Assembly: GCA_018806985.1 (NCBI GenBank)
Contig: JADANN010000302.1
Coordinates: forward strand, 1,000,001 to 1,064,000
Length of the DNA: 64,000 nt
Direction: 5' to 3'
Source of the DNA: Angiostrongylus vasorum
Taxonomy: Eukaryota > Nematoda > Chromadorea > Rhabditida > Metastrongylidae
Made by a program: the position numbers and the translations under genes. How positions within the stretch are numbered: the stretch's first letter is position 1; every line of letters starts with the position of its first letter. Positions 34,367-45,660 of this stretch are shown here, one piece after another. Below the pieces are notes generated by a model. It was given only the letters and a program-made list of their open reading frames with translations, was not told the origin of the DNA and searched no databases.

Positions 34367-34910
34367 GTGATGAAGATGAAAATACGGCTGAAAAGTTTGT
34401 TACTACACTACATGTTTCCTTTTGTATGCAACAAGGTACCGTTTGTAAGACATTCCTTAACGAGAACTGACCTGAAACAAGACGAACAGCGTATAAGGAT
34501 AAAAAATCACACTCTACTAGTAACTTCTTCTTACTTTTTCTTCACTGAGTATCACTTAGGTTTTTCAAGAAACATCTCCGAAATATAAAGCAATTCCTAT
34601 TTAAACATCTATCAAGTCTGATTTTTTTCTCGTCTACCACGCACTACTGATCGGCTCGCGAAGGATTTTAATTCTTTTAATATCTACACTTAGATGGTGT
34701 CAGTGAATTTCATTACCGACATCGGGGGCTGGTATTTACTGAATATGACCATATACCTATGAATGGCAAGGGTTCTGTTTCGTTGTTCGTTTTAATAATG
34801 CACAACTCGTTGAACACAAAGCGCTAAGCGAACGGTGACGTCATCTGCTTCCTGTACATGCTAATGGCTGATAAATCCCATTACGAAAAAAGTAAACTGG
34901 TATTAAGCGA
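34367..34910. other. no supported gene
   Basis: Nothing recognised. Confidence 0.3.
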
Positions 34911-35225
34911 AATACAACCACAACATTGCTAAGATATTTGCAAAACTTCGGACCGCAGGTGTGCGGTGGGGAACGAACGCGATATTGTCCCTTTCCGGGG
35001 AGTAACGCCTTTACCACCACACCATCCGGGTCCGTTGTTTCCTCTATCGATCAGTGATAGAACTAGCTGAGACCCCGGAAAGGACAATAGTGCGTTCGTT
35101 CCCCACCGCAAACACCTGCGGTCCGGAGCTTTGCAAATATCTCAGCAATCTTGTGATTGTATTTCGCTTAATACCCTGGCATAAAAATTATAGAAGGCAG
35201 AAAATAAAAAGTAAACATTGTGAGT
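34911..35225. repeat. inverted pair of family 3 units (foldback)
   Basis: A reverse unit (34,915-35,045) and a forward unit (35,060-35,225) meet near GATCAGTGATAGAACTAGC. Both carry the GGAAAGGACAATA/TATTGTCCCTTTCC block and the TTTGCAAATATCTCAGCA block. Confidence 0.65.
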
Positions 35226-35304
35226 TAAACTGATATTGTTGCAAATCATCAACTACGAATCGATCACGTTTCAAGCCGAGGTAAAATCAATACTGTTGTG
35301 GGCG

Positions 35305-35567
35305 AGAAAAAGTGAAGGGTTGAAAACTTCTAGTTTCAATAGTTTTTTTGAAAAAGTGAAGGATTGAAAATTTCTAATTTCAATAGTGAAAAAGTGAAGG
35401 ATTGAAAATTTCTAATTTCAACAGTTTTTTTTGAAAAAGTGAAGGATTGAAAATTTCTAATTTCAACAGTTTTTTTTTGAAAAAGTGAAGGATTGAAAAT
35501 TTCTAATTTCAATAGTTTTTTTTGAAAAAGTGAAGGATTGAAAATTTCTAACTTCAATAGTTTTTTT
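35305..35567. repeat. minisatellite, about 45-bp unit, six copies
   Basis: The unit runs GAAAAAGTGAAGGATTGAAA, AATTTCTAATTTCAATAG, then a T run of 7-9 bases. One unit lacks the T run. It encodes a chance repetitive open frame on the minus strand (repeating FNPSLFQKK). Confidence 0.9.
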
Positions 35568-35924
35568 ATTTCATTATGGAATATGAAACGCTAAAAATTG
35601 TTACTCCAATTCAATTTGTAGGGAGTCGTAAAACAAATTATTTAGAGTCCTGTGTGGCAAATATGTCAAAGGAATGTAAGCATCATCTTGGACGACCACC
35701 GAAATGATGGACTGGCGTCTTCGTGACTAATGTCATCCATTTCCGTTCGCGTATGGGAACGATTTTAGGACTGTGGAATGCGCTTAAAGGACATCACCAT
35801 ATTCGAAGCAAACCACAACTATGGACAACGACTGCGCGAGAGAGAAAGGAATGGAAATCGTGTCAGGACCCGCACTACCAATGAAAATGGGCGATCTAAG
35901 TACGACGAATGCGGTATTGCATAA

Positions 35925-36178
35925 TAGACCGTTTGATGGGAGGGTGCAGGTTCGACCTCCTCCACAACGCTCACCGTCATTCGACCTGGGAGCTTCTTAG
36001 CCTGGCTTTCTTCAAGATTATAAGGAGAATCGACTCCAGCAGCATTCTACGACATTTACAAGGAAGAGAAAATCCTCAACCAGCATCTGAAACTACGTGC
36101 GAAACCTTCAAAGAGATTAGTGGGCGACGAATGCGAGGAAAATGTAATGCATTGTAACGTTTAATACACCATTTACAA
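35925..36178 (+). mobile_element. SINE family 2 copy
   Basis: GGTGCAGGTTCGACCTCCTCC (B box region) is followed by AGGAGAATCGACTCCAGCAG, CATTCTACGACATTTACAAG, CCAGCATCTGAAACTACG and GGAAAATGTAATGCATTG. The last part differs from 19.1 kb. Confidence 0.55.
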
Positions 36179-36204
36179 AACGTAGAAGAACGTATGACAT
36201 ATTG

Positions 36205-36480
36205 ATTAGAGGTGCGTTGCAATACACACGTGGTCGCCGTCAGTTCGAGTTCCGATCCTTAAACGAAGTCCACACCTTCTGGAGACGGCAAATTGCTACT
36301 AAAGTTGTTTGAGAGGAAAGAAGGACTGACTTGATACGTTTTTTGGCTAGAGGAAGTCATTGTATAGCCATAATATATATGCAACCACCTCTACGATCTC
36401 CACAAGGCTGGAATAGACTCGAATGCACGACGTCCCTCAATAGTTGGTCAACGGTGGGTGCTTTATCTTTATCTTTAAAT
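36205..36480 (+). mobile_element. SINE family 1 copy
   Basis: The head GGTGCGTTGCAATACACACG and GTTCGAGTTCCGATCC lead into GGAGACGGCAAATTGCTAC, CAACCACCTCTACGATC, GACTCGAATGCACGACGTCC and GGTCAACGGTGGGTGCTTTA. This is the full family order. Confidence 0.65.
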
Positions 36481-37674
36481 TACAACTTCATAAAAATGGT
36501 GAATAGAATTGCATAATTCGATTGAATCCTACAACAACGTGAGATCTCAGCTCACAAATGTTGAATGTCATGTAAAGCCTATCTCCAAATTTACAGCTCA
36601 AAGTTTAAATTTATGGCAGACACGTATATGTATACAATAAAAACTATTTGCTAAGAACACTTCGGCATTAGCAATATTTCATTGCCAAGCCGTCTTTCTT
36701 TCGGCGGCGAATAGCGTGATGACGGTGCGAGTTCGGCACATGCACATTCCGTACTGTCGTCACTTCTCTAAAAGCAAAACATAGAATGCATAGTCTATAG
36801 AAAGAAGGTTAAGCTACAATGGAAGAAGGGAATTCTACATCACTAAAATGACACGGGAAAGAAAGTTCTACACTTTTAAATTATGACGCATTTGTTACTT
36901 CCGGTGACTTTCAGGGCCAAACTGTTTGAATCATCTAGCAGTTATTTGCATAGCTTATAACAACAGACAACGTTAATACACCGAACATAAAGACTTTTCG
37001 AAACCCTCACGCTCCTCGATCAAATAATAATTATGGTGTCTATTCTATTTTCTTAAGCAGAACGGGACAATTTCAAAAAGAATCAAAAGAAAATATATAA
37101 AAAAGGCAAAAACGCAATAGTAAATGAAACTGATAGATCCTTCCATAAGAAGAAAGTTTTTTAAAAAGCCAAGTCTCAGCTGAAATTTCCATAAGGCAAT
37201 CTCGAGTTTTTGAAGAGTTTAACACCGAGCACAAGCTGTAATTAAGTTTAGGACTTTAGTCCACTGGCTCTTAGCAAGCTTTATCTCAAAAGACTTTTTT
37301 AGCAAGAAATTCGCAGATTTTAAAAGGAAGATTTGCGTTAAATGGACTTTTTGTTAGATAGACTTAAGTAGAACCCATTTATATCACTGGCATTTAGTGC
37401 CTTTAAGTGCGAGAGAATGAAAAAACTAACCAAAGAATGTGCTCTTTTCCAAAAATACGTATCATAAATAGACAAAACGCAAATTTGCGGTATTCTCTCC
37501 ATGAAATTCACTAGGAATGCTGTTTGATTTCCCTACAGTTATGTGATAAAATGTGGAATATTCTTTTTGTAATCTTACTTAGATTCTAAGGTGACCTGTC
37601 TTCACAAAATTTCGGACCTGGGCAAAGTCTATATTTGACTCGATAGATTTTCCTCCAAGAAATCCCCGAGATAC
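36481..37674. other. no supported gene
   Basis: AT-rich DNA without recognised repeats. The 3' exons of the minus-strand gene at 37.7-38.3 kb may lie here; a possible acceptor TTTGCCCAG with a short exon near 37,600 is too weak to list. Confidence 0.3.
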
Positions 37675-38297
37675 CTGTCCATGGACTATCACTAGATGCA
37701 GAACCCATGCAAATGGGAAGATTTACGAGATCGGAACTAAAGCTTTTTAGAACGTTGGATATTTCCACTCTAAGTTTACTTGCCATGGTGAAGCGGTAAA
37801 TCAATGAAAACATGGTGTAGAGAACAAATGCCACTAGTGTCAATGAAAATGAGCACTCCGCCACTATAAACTAATCGCATCCACCTTGGGAAAAAACCTA
37901 ATCGTGGGAAACTTCGCCTGATTGGGAATGGCAGACAATCACTTTTTTCGTCATCCTGGAAAGTCTTTATAACGGTGATCTCCAGAAGAAATAAATCTCG
38001 TTAAATGACTAACAAAACATTTGAACGAGAAAATTATTCTCGAACGATACCCCAAGACGACAAGGGTAAAATATTCGAGAGCAATAGCATAAAAAGCAAT
38101 AACAACGCAGGTTACTCACCGACTTTTGGCCTGAAGCCGTACTCACAGCGCTGACACCACTTGTGTCACTTAGTGAAGATGCTGGACGTGAATTCACTTG
38201 ATGAACTGGTTTTTTCAGCTTACGGACCATTTCTTTTGTAAACAGTACTTCTTCCTCATCATCACTAGACGTAAATCCTTCTTTCATTTCTGTAGTT
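37675..38297 (-). CDS. candidate three-exon gene segment, unrecognised protein
   Basis: Minus-strand exons 38,297-38,120, 37,955-37,780 and 37,736-37,675 are joined by good sites: acceptors TTTCTTCAG, TTTCCAG and GCTTTAG, and donors GTCG|GTGAGT, GCAA|GTAAAC and ACAG|GTATCT. The phases (0, then 2) fit. Exon 1 encodes an acidic, then basic, then Ser-rich stretch: GFTSSDDEEEVLFTKEMVRK, PVHQVNSRPASSLSDTSGVS. Exon 2 encodes FPIRRSFPRLGFFPRWMRLV and VLIFIDTSGIC. An alternative frame through exon 2 would give a membrane segment (FSLTLVAFVLYTMF) but needs a 34-bp intron, so I prefer the model given. Both ends are open. The family was not recognised. Confidence 0.45.
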
Positions 38298-39703
38298 CTG
38301 AAGAAAGATTGAAATTGACTAAGGCGAAGATATTTTCATTAAATAAATAACAGCGTTGATTCACAGAATTCTATAGCGAAAACTGCCGTATGCTGTTATA
38401 TGACGGTGGCGAACTATTCCAGACTATTCGACGAAGAAATCATGATATGACTAGATTATTTCGGTGTCGATGTTTGATTTGAAATCGATAATCGATAAAG
38501 GTATGAAATAATGAAAATACTTTGTGTACAAGACATGATTAAGAATGATTGGAAACACTAAATATTTGAAGCTGGGGATATTTCGGTTCATGCAAACACC
38601 ACTACATGAAAGAGCTTCATCTGAATGAACACTCAGTAGAGTTATAAAATAAAATAACTCTAAAGTATAGCCCAAAAGTAGAAGAGCTAATGGATTTTTT
38701 TGTATGGAAACGGTGTTTCCGTCCGATATAGAAAAAAAATCATTCATCCAGAGGATCGTCTACCACGTCGAATAGGAATAATGGGATCGTCGACTGATAC
38801 CTATGAACATAAAGCACGAACGAGCATGAATGGAGGAGAATAACAGCTCATAATGAGATCGCACATGAACTGCACATAAAGAACAGACCTATAATGACCT
38901 ATAATGGTTCACGTTCCAGAATCTATTCACTATTTCCATTAATACACTGATATACATTCGGAAAAAATATAAAATCTCAACAGAAATCTCTGAACTTGTT
39001 ATGGTTGTTCTACTCCTAAGAAATAAAGGAACACATGGGAAACTAGCAGATCCTAATGAAGAAGAACATAAGGGATCTTTCATATGAACATCTATGAATC
39101 AATAGAATAAGTGGTGGTTTTCTTTCATTTAAAGGCTTTTTTGCGAACGAAAACGATTCTCGGAACTAAAAAACATGCATACCCAAGCGAACCCGGCATC
39201 AAGAATTAGCCTATGAGATCAAATTTCGTAGCTCCTATTCATATCAACAACACCACCTCCTAAAAAAAGAAAACCTTCACGTGAATTGCAAAAAAGACAA
39301 TGTAATCTAAGGCATCGCGGTGTTTGACGTTAACGAGACACCAGATGACGTCGTCATGGAGACAAGAAGAGCGAAATCTTCAACTATGCGCGCTGATGCG
39401 TAAGAGTATCAGCACGACACATGGATTACTTGTATGTTGGCATGAGCACTAAGATTGACGAACAACACTAAGATCCGACAATACACTTTTATGTATGTAT
39501 TTCAGTACACAGACAACTTTGAGCATTACTATATGCGAATGTGTTTCCGAATAATGGAATATTGAAACAAACTGGGAAACGCTGACAGAACCTGAACTAT
39601 TGTCATGGGCTAACTTTCACACTGTTGTTCAGAGGATGCGGAAAGTTCAAAAAAAAATATAGGAATCGAGGATTTATAAGGGCAAAGGATTGAACGAAAT
39701 ACT
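38298..39703. other. no confirmed gene
   Basis: Upstream exons of the minus-strand gene would lie here. The minus frames 38,747-38,451 and 39,083-38,889 are AT-driven and not convincing. Confidence 0.3.
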
Positions 39704-39794
39704 TCAATATTCTCCTACATGCTTATGAAGCACGTTTTGGGCTATTTTGGGTGAATTCGACGTAGTTTTTAAAAAACGAAGATTCGTACTTAAA

Positions 39795-39964
39795 CGAAAT
39801 GTCTGGTATACTGAGAAGGTCTGAAGCAGGTCCTTCAAAACGACAGGATTCGAATTAGAGTTTGCAGTATGATAATTGTAAATGATGAAACTAACGGCAA
39901 ACAGCGCCTGAACAAATATTAGCCACAATGAAGCACACGCACGTTGCTCATGGAACATACGCAA
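39795..39964 (-). CDS. weak candidate first exon with a signal-anchor
   Basis: A minus-strand ATG opens a frame with a hydrophobic stretch close to the N terminus (ASLWLIFVQALFAVSFIIY) followed by NYHTANSNSNPVVLKDLLQT. A possible donor CGTTTAA|GTACGA lies at about 39,795. The topology would suit a type II membrane protein, but no further exon was found. Confidence 0.25.
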
Positions 39965-40229
39965 TGAGAGACGCGAAACGTTGAAATGTCGAAATCGAAA
40001 AACACATTTCCGGAGTTAACGACACGGAAACGTTGTGCACTCGTTGAAATGAGATTGATTATTTTATTAAGCTGCTCAATACGGACGTCACTTAATTGAA
40101 ATATTTCGATTTCAATCAATCATATGTAGAATGCAGGAAGAACTGACATGTTCTTCAGATTCAGAACACTAGACATGTTCCTCTGAATTAGCGTGTAGGT
40201 TTCGATAGCTGAGAAAATGAGATGGGCTA

Positions 40230-40310
40230 ATTATGATGTGATTTATATGTGTATACATATATATGTGTACATATGTATGTATATGCATACATACATACAT
40301 ACATAATATA
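40230..40310. repeat. TA/CATA-rich microsatellite
   Basis: Imperfect ATACATATATATGTG and (CATA)n units. Confidence 0.8.
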
Positions 40311-40460
40311 TAAAGGGGATGCGTGTACTGCAGTGGGTAGAAATGCTTTGCAATACAGATGCAGTCGTTGTTTCGTTCTATGTTCTAGGCTAACTAAGCC
40401 CTCTATGCCTGTGGAGTCAGCAGATTGATGCTGTACTTGTTCAAGACCATAACAACACTT
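40310..40460 (+). mobile_element. SINE family 1 head and partial body
   Basis: Box A GTGTACTGCAGTGGGTAG, then GCTTTGCAATACAGATGCAG, a degraded B box (GTTGTTTCGTTCTATG) and the CTAACTAAGCCCTCTATGCC block. Family-like tail blocks reappear at about 40,525-40,700, possibly a second fragment. Confidence 0.5.
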
Positions 40461-41089
40461 CACTGTTTCATCAGTAGGCTACTGCAAGTAGCTATGTAAG
40501 TTAACTATATATCCAATCCTGATCAACGCCCAACTCTTTAACCTTGATATACAAAAATTGTAAGAGAATAAAACGTCTGACGGGAATCAATTCGGTAGGG
40601 ACAATCAGTGCATTCAAATCCGTAAGATAGCATGAATGATTGAATACATTCCTTTATCTATTCAGGGACATATGGAGTGCTTAAAGATCCATCGAGTCAG
40701 TGCTGCTCTACTCGCAGATGTATATCCTATAAGCGTAGCGCTACAAGCATCCCACATTTTAAGGATATTATGTATAGTTTGATAGTTGCGATTTTAATTT
40801 ATCAGAAATCCTCACTTTTCTTGGACTGAAATTATAAATGAAAAAACTAAATAGACAGGAAATAGATTAGTTTTTAGATAGAAAACACAGTGGAATGCCT
40901 AGTAGAATAAGTGTTCATTTCCGAAAATTTTCTCTCCCTTCCAAGCAGTCGGCAAGTGTTCGAACAGTTTATAAAGATTCGAAAAATGCGTAAATAAACA
41001 GTCTTGATCAAACAAAATTTTTTTTCAAACTAACCGTCATTTATCTCGGCATAATTAATCAGTACCTTTTTGAATTAATAAAATTGATC

Positions 41090-41240
41090 GCAGTCGACGG
41101 TCGACAGTCGTTCGTCTTCTCGATGTGGTTTCGTCGTCGTCGTATGAAGGCGAATTTCCTTCAGTGGATCGCTGCTCGAATGAGGCAAGCTCAGCTGGTG
41201 ATGCTCTTCTATACAGGGCGGTGTTGTTCATAATGATTGT
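41090..41240 (-). repeat. Penelope-type terminal region
   Basis: Shares with 8.8 kb GATGTGGTTTCGTCGTCGTC, GATCGCTGCTCGAATGAGG and GGTGATGCTCTTCTATACAGG, in the same order. The terminal motif itself is decayed here. Confidence 0.5.
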
Positions 41241-41349
41241 CCGGTGACAATAACTGGTTTTTTCTGTGGACAATTCATTCCGCAGCAGTCGGTGTTACGT
41301 TAGCTACATTTTTTACAAAGCTTGTATTAGCATAGCAATCCAAAAAGTC

Positions 41350-41730
41350 TTTTATTTTTACTTCACACAGCCCACCTTAGCATTCACTGCTAGGGTCCCA
41401 GGGCTTCTTGCATTCGATTCGATCTCTTGAATGTATCATCCGCGAAGGCCTTCCAACTCTTCGCCTGTAGCCTCAGCTGCCGCTTGGGGATTGTCTTCTT
41501 TATGAATGTCGTTGAATACTGCTCGAGTCAATTTTTCCTGGAGTCCTGAGATAGCCGGGCTAGAGTGTTCCCACTTGCATTGTAGATAGTGAACTGTTCC
41601 CGAAACAAGTCCGGTTCCAATTTGCCCACTCCGGTGAGGTATGAAGCTCGATGAGGATAAAGAGAGGTCAAACCAGAACCACTCTTGTGATGAACAGCAT
41701 CACTAACACAGCGCTACCTGCACTTTAACA
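41350..41730 (-). mobile_element. SINE family 2 copy, near full length
   Basis: The minus strand begins GCAGGTAGCGCTGTGTTAG (box A) and GAGTGGTTCTGGTTTGACC (B box). It continues through GGAGTGGGCAAATTGGAACC, CTAGCCCGGCTATCTCAGG, CAACGACATTCATAAAGAAG and CGGATGATACATTCAAG to GGGCTGTGTGAAGTAAAAA. Confidence 0.65.
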
Positions 41731-41949
41731 GAAAGAAAGAAATGATAATTTTTAATCGGAAGAAAGAGCAATTATAAGCAGAAGTGGTTGGTTCTGGCAT
41801 TCAGCTACACACTTCGTACTAAAGCCTATCGAACGAACCAAACCATATTTTGACAAAGGCCAAAATTTTCGACGGTAAATTTGCTTGCCTTAATGCAAAT
41901 CTGTCTTACCACGGCGAAAGAATAAACTTGTTTTCGAGCTGATATGTGC

Positions 41950-42000
41950 ATCACAACAACTGATTTCGGCAGACTTCGCCTTCTTCAGAATGTGGGAATG
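41950..42000 (-). repeat. Penelope-type terminal motif fragment
   Basis: Minus strand reads TTCTGAAGAAGGCGAAGTC, then TGCCGAAATCAG. This is one of the closest matches to the consensus. Confidence 0.5.
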
Positions 42001-42480
42001 TGACATTGAAATGTAGCGTATTCTTTCTTTAAGAAGTATTGAGGAGGTAGCCTCCAACACTTAGTTACTTTAAACTTTAAATGCCATTTCTTCTTTCTTA
42101 GACCTGTTGTAGAAGTTTTAACCATTCAGAAAAGCAGTCTGTACGAGCAGAGGTAAGAATGAACGAATGAACCATTCATCTTTCTGACGCATAATGAATG
42201 GAACGACGTCTGATCTTTTGCGTCGACCAACAATTTTGTTCGATTGTAATCCTTAACCTTCTCAAAAAAATAAAAATCTAAAGGTTCATCGTCTACAGCA
42301 CATAGCAACAGAGAGCAGGAATCCCACTAATCTTTCCTATGTACCTTTTCATCCGAACTCCTCTTTCTCTCTCGTCTTCTTCTCAACAACTATCAATTTT
42401 TACAAAACATTCGGTACTGGTATGAAGCTCATCAGCCTCATGCTTTTCTCCAACTTTGAACTAAGTACTATATTTTTCAA
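42001..42480. other. no supported gene
   Basis: Nothing recognised. The minus frame 42,308-42,126 has no supporting signals. Confidence 0.3.
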
Positions 42481-42487
42481 CCTTTTT

Positions 42488-42605
42488 TTTTGTACACGTT
42501 ACTCCCCGGAAAGGACAATAGCGCGTTCGTTCCCCACCATAGGCACCTGCGGTCCAGAGTTTTGCAAATATCTCAGCTTCGTTGAAGTTAAGTACTATAT
42601 TGTTT
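42488..42605 (+). mobile_element. SINE family 3 fragment
   Basis: CGTTACTCCCCGGAAAGGAC, TAGCGCGTTCGTTCCCCACC and GAGTTTTGCAAATATCTCAGC. The outer parts are missing. Confidence 0.6.
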
Positions 42606-42952
42606 TAATGCGTCTTTATGATTACACTTAGTATATTTGCTTAGTGATGTGGAGTTACGACTAAAGATGTCAAGTTCAATTTTTACACTTGCGACACTAG
42701 AAAGAACGATCGCTTCGACACCAGACAATCCAAAATTCTATTCCTAGAATCCGTTTTGTAGAAAACCTATTGGTTCCACATCACACAATTTCCTTAAATT
42801 TACCAGAGCAATAAAAGGTTGAGACAGAAATAAGCAGACAAAAATGACAAGGTCAAGGAGGGTTTAAGAAGGAAAACACCTGGGGCATCTAATCCGGATA
42901 TCAATATGCCACTTAGTCTGAGAAAAATAGTGAGAGCACAACACTTGGATCA

Positions 42953-43135
42953 ATGCGTAGAAACGCTGGGCTTAGTTTCATGGGCTGGAAACAAATGTGT
43001 GCATTAAAAAAAAGGCCCATTCATCATTACACCCTTCTCGAACACTTAAACTTCTCCACCACCTGTGTCAATTGCAGCACGCATCTCTATGCAATAAAAT
43101 GGGCACAGCAGTTCTTACAATGTGGGCACTTGTAG
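42953..43135 (+). pseudogene. C1-type (diacylglycerol-binding) zinc-finger-like fragment
   Basis: The frame contains H25-X12-C38-X2-C41-X15-C57 within HHYTLLEHLNFSTTCVNC and STHLYAIKWAQQFLQC. The usual C1 finger is H-X12-C-X2-C-X13/14-C-X2-C-X4-H-X2-C-X7-C with an FxxPTxCxxC...L.GI..QGf.C core, which this resembles for its first half. The frame then stops, and the second Cys/His set is absent. An acceptor-like GGGCTTAG lies at 42,968-42,975. It may be a decayed exon; the resemblance could also be fortuitous. Confidence 0.3.
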
Positions 43136-44159
43136 TCGTGTTGGAGATAGAGGAGAAGCGTTGGCCATAATAAATTTTTTAAGGACTCCATGTAAGCTTA
43201 TCAACAAAACAGCACATGCTTGTGAAGAATTCTTCAATTTTCTCTATGCTTTTTAGTGTTACTTAGGTAAGAATGAGGATGAATGATGAGAAGAAATTCC
43301 TGCTGTGCTATTTGTCATATTAAGCCATGAGACAACTGAAGCTTCAAGTACACTTTGTTCAGTTATTCGTTCTCGTCCGTTTTTACCTTTTTAGACAGCA
43401 CTTCTTATCAAGCAATGACGGATCCCAAAAATAATTCTCCAACTACTCATTACATTTCTCCCTAAAAAATGATTGGTTGGGAGGAAAAAGCGAGAGTAAC
43501 AGAATGCAAAACATCTTCAGTTCACCCGTTTTTTTCCGAACGGACTCACATTATATAGGACACGGAAAAGATACCAGTGGTTCGACCATTGCCACTAAAT
43601 GGAAAAAAAAACGGGACTCTTAAAAAAAATGATATTCTTCGCATCTACCGTTCTGCCTGGTGTGAGGGATCCCGAGGCCGGTTACATGGCAACATGGTGC
43701 GTCTCCAGGTGGCGGATAGGAGGTTAATCCGGACGAAAAGCGATCTTTGCTTCTCTGAGAGGCAGGCGGATCCAGGCGATTGACTCTCTGTTTCTTCTGC
43801 GCCGATTTCGCACATACTTCCTGTATTTAAGAGGCGTATTCACGCATTCGTGTGTGGCCGCGTTCTCATTTATGCGGATTGGATTCAACGAGTCAGTTCG
43901 GCCAAAAGCCTGGAATCAAGTGATATGGAAGCATATGGGAGGCGGTTAGGAGCCTCCTCCAACAAATAAGATCTATGTCCACTCTGGGAGACACTGGCAA
44001 GCTACCCATGAGCATACCCAGCCTCCACGTTCAGAACTCAGCAAGCTATACGTGATCATCAAAAAGCTAAACACAGTAAAAGAAACGGGCCTCATTCCCC
44101 CTTATCCGGCTACACTGGGTAGGAAGAGTACGGAGAGGCTGCAAAAAATCTCAGGGCCA

Positions 44160-44540
44160 ATGGAAGCTACCTGGATTTTCAAAGGACTAAGGTGACGATC
44201 TGTACCTACAATGCACGTACATTTGCATCCGAGTCCCTCGATAGAAGACTTTATCATGTAAGCGAGAAGGATAAGGTACGACGTAGTCGGCCTGGCCGAG
44301 ACGAGACGACGCCACCCATTAATTGCTATCTATGAACTAGAAAAGAACTGTTCCTCGGAGAGTGCGGTAGTGGAGGAGTCGGAGGCGTCGGCGTTCTCGT
44401 CAACACGAGTTTTTCCCATGAACATTGATTCATTCGAACAACGAACAACCCGAATCGGACGTTTACCACTAAAGAGATGTTTGTCAATACGGGCTTTGAC
44501 AATCTTCGTTGTCTACGCCTCGGATCTCTTCGATAGTCAT
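44160..44540 (+). pseudogene. RTE endonuclease N-terminal remnant
   Basis: Encodes [20 protein letters not shown], then FLGECGSGGVGGVGVLVNTS, in changing frames, breaking off after the counterpart of the TIFVVYA segment. The catalytic asparagine is kept; the rest of the domain is deleted. Confidence 0.7.
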
Positions 44541-44817
44541 GTCATCCTTCCCTCATACGAAATAAAGCATTATGTCGTCTATGTCGTCCCACCCGTTTTT
44601 CTTCTTCTTCCTTGTGAAATCCGGCATGCAATTTTGTCGGTGAAAAAACCTAACAACACCAGGTTCAAACAGGATAAGATCTGAACACGTGAAAAAACCT
44701 TCCGCGAGTCCCCATAAAAACACTGACTTGGCTCTTAACATGCCTTCCGCGAGTCCGCATAAAAACACTGGCTTGGCTCTTGACATGTTACCTGTAAGAA
44801 ATCAAGGCTCTTAGTGC

Positions 44818-45660
44818 TTGGAGGACAAGCAGGACCGTGCTTATTGTTCAAAAAAGGGTGACCATCACGATATCGGCAACTACTGCTCAATCTGCTTGCT
44901 GTCTGCCGTCCAGAAACTTTTCACTCGAGTCGTCCTGAAAAGGATTGACAGAACTTTCGACGAAGAGCAGCCATGTGAGCAAGCAGGATTTCGAAAAGGA
45001 CTTAGTACTATGGAGCACATCCATACGATAACAAGACTCATTGAAGTATCGCGAGAGTATAAAAGACCGCTGTGTCTCACTTTCATCGATTTAAAGAAGG
45101 CCTTTGACCCAACTGACATAGAAGTACTCATGGAAGCCCTCGATAGACCAAGATACCACCATTCTATAACAATGTTAACATCGACGTCAGAAGAGATGTT
45201 AGGCAAGGCAATACAATCTAGCCAAAATTATTTACCGCCAGCGTCGAGAACGTCGTGTGAAGACTGGAATGGGATAACACGGGAGTAGAAATCGATGGTC
45301 GGCAATTACATTATCTTCGCTTTGATGATATCGTTCTTATAACACCAAATATTAACCAAGCGGAGCGAATCCTTGCTGATTTCGATAAAGCCTGTGGAAA
45401 GATTGGTCTTCGGTTAAAACTGATAAAAACGATATTCATAAGGAGTGGATTGGTTTCGAATCCCCATTCACGTTCAAAGGAACGAATATCTCCGAATGCT
45501 CCAGTTACTTCTATCTAGTTCGGGAAATCAGCTGATGAACGACTTAGCTCCAGAGTTGAGCAAAAAGGAAACGAGTGGCTCTGGGAGCCTTCAAGAGTGT
45601 CGAAGATGTGAAGAGGAGAACAAAAGAACACCCTACTACGTGTCCACCTTTTCAACTTAA
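44818..45660 (+). pseudogene. RTE reverse transcriptase, active-site codon lost
   Basis: The 156-codon frame 44,818-45,288 contains CSICLLSAVQKLFTRVVLKR, EEQPCEQAGFRKGLSTMEHI and LCLTFIDLKKAFDPTDIEVL. About 40 bp before the TSTS segment are missing. The active site at 45,321-45,329 reads RFDDIVLITP, that is FDD where the family has FADD, a clean loss of one codon. Frame 45,445-45,660 carries the segment after the RT. Confidence 0.8.

Noticed and set aside
35336..35557. Repetitive 73-codon frame on the minus strand (FNPSLFQKK units)
   Set aside because: Explained entirely by the minisatellite and its T runs.
37586..37864. Single 92-codon membrane-protein frame
   Set aside because: Needs a 34-bp intron or an isolated start; the alternative three-exon model uses better splice sites and consistent phases.
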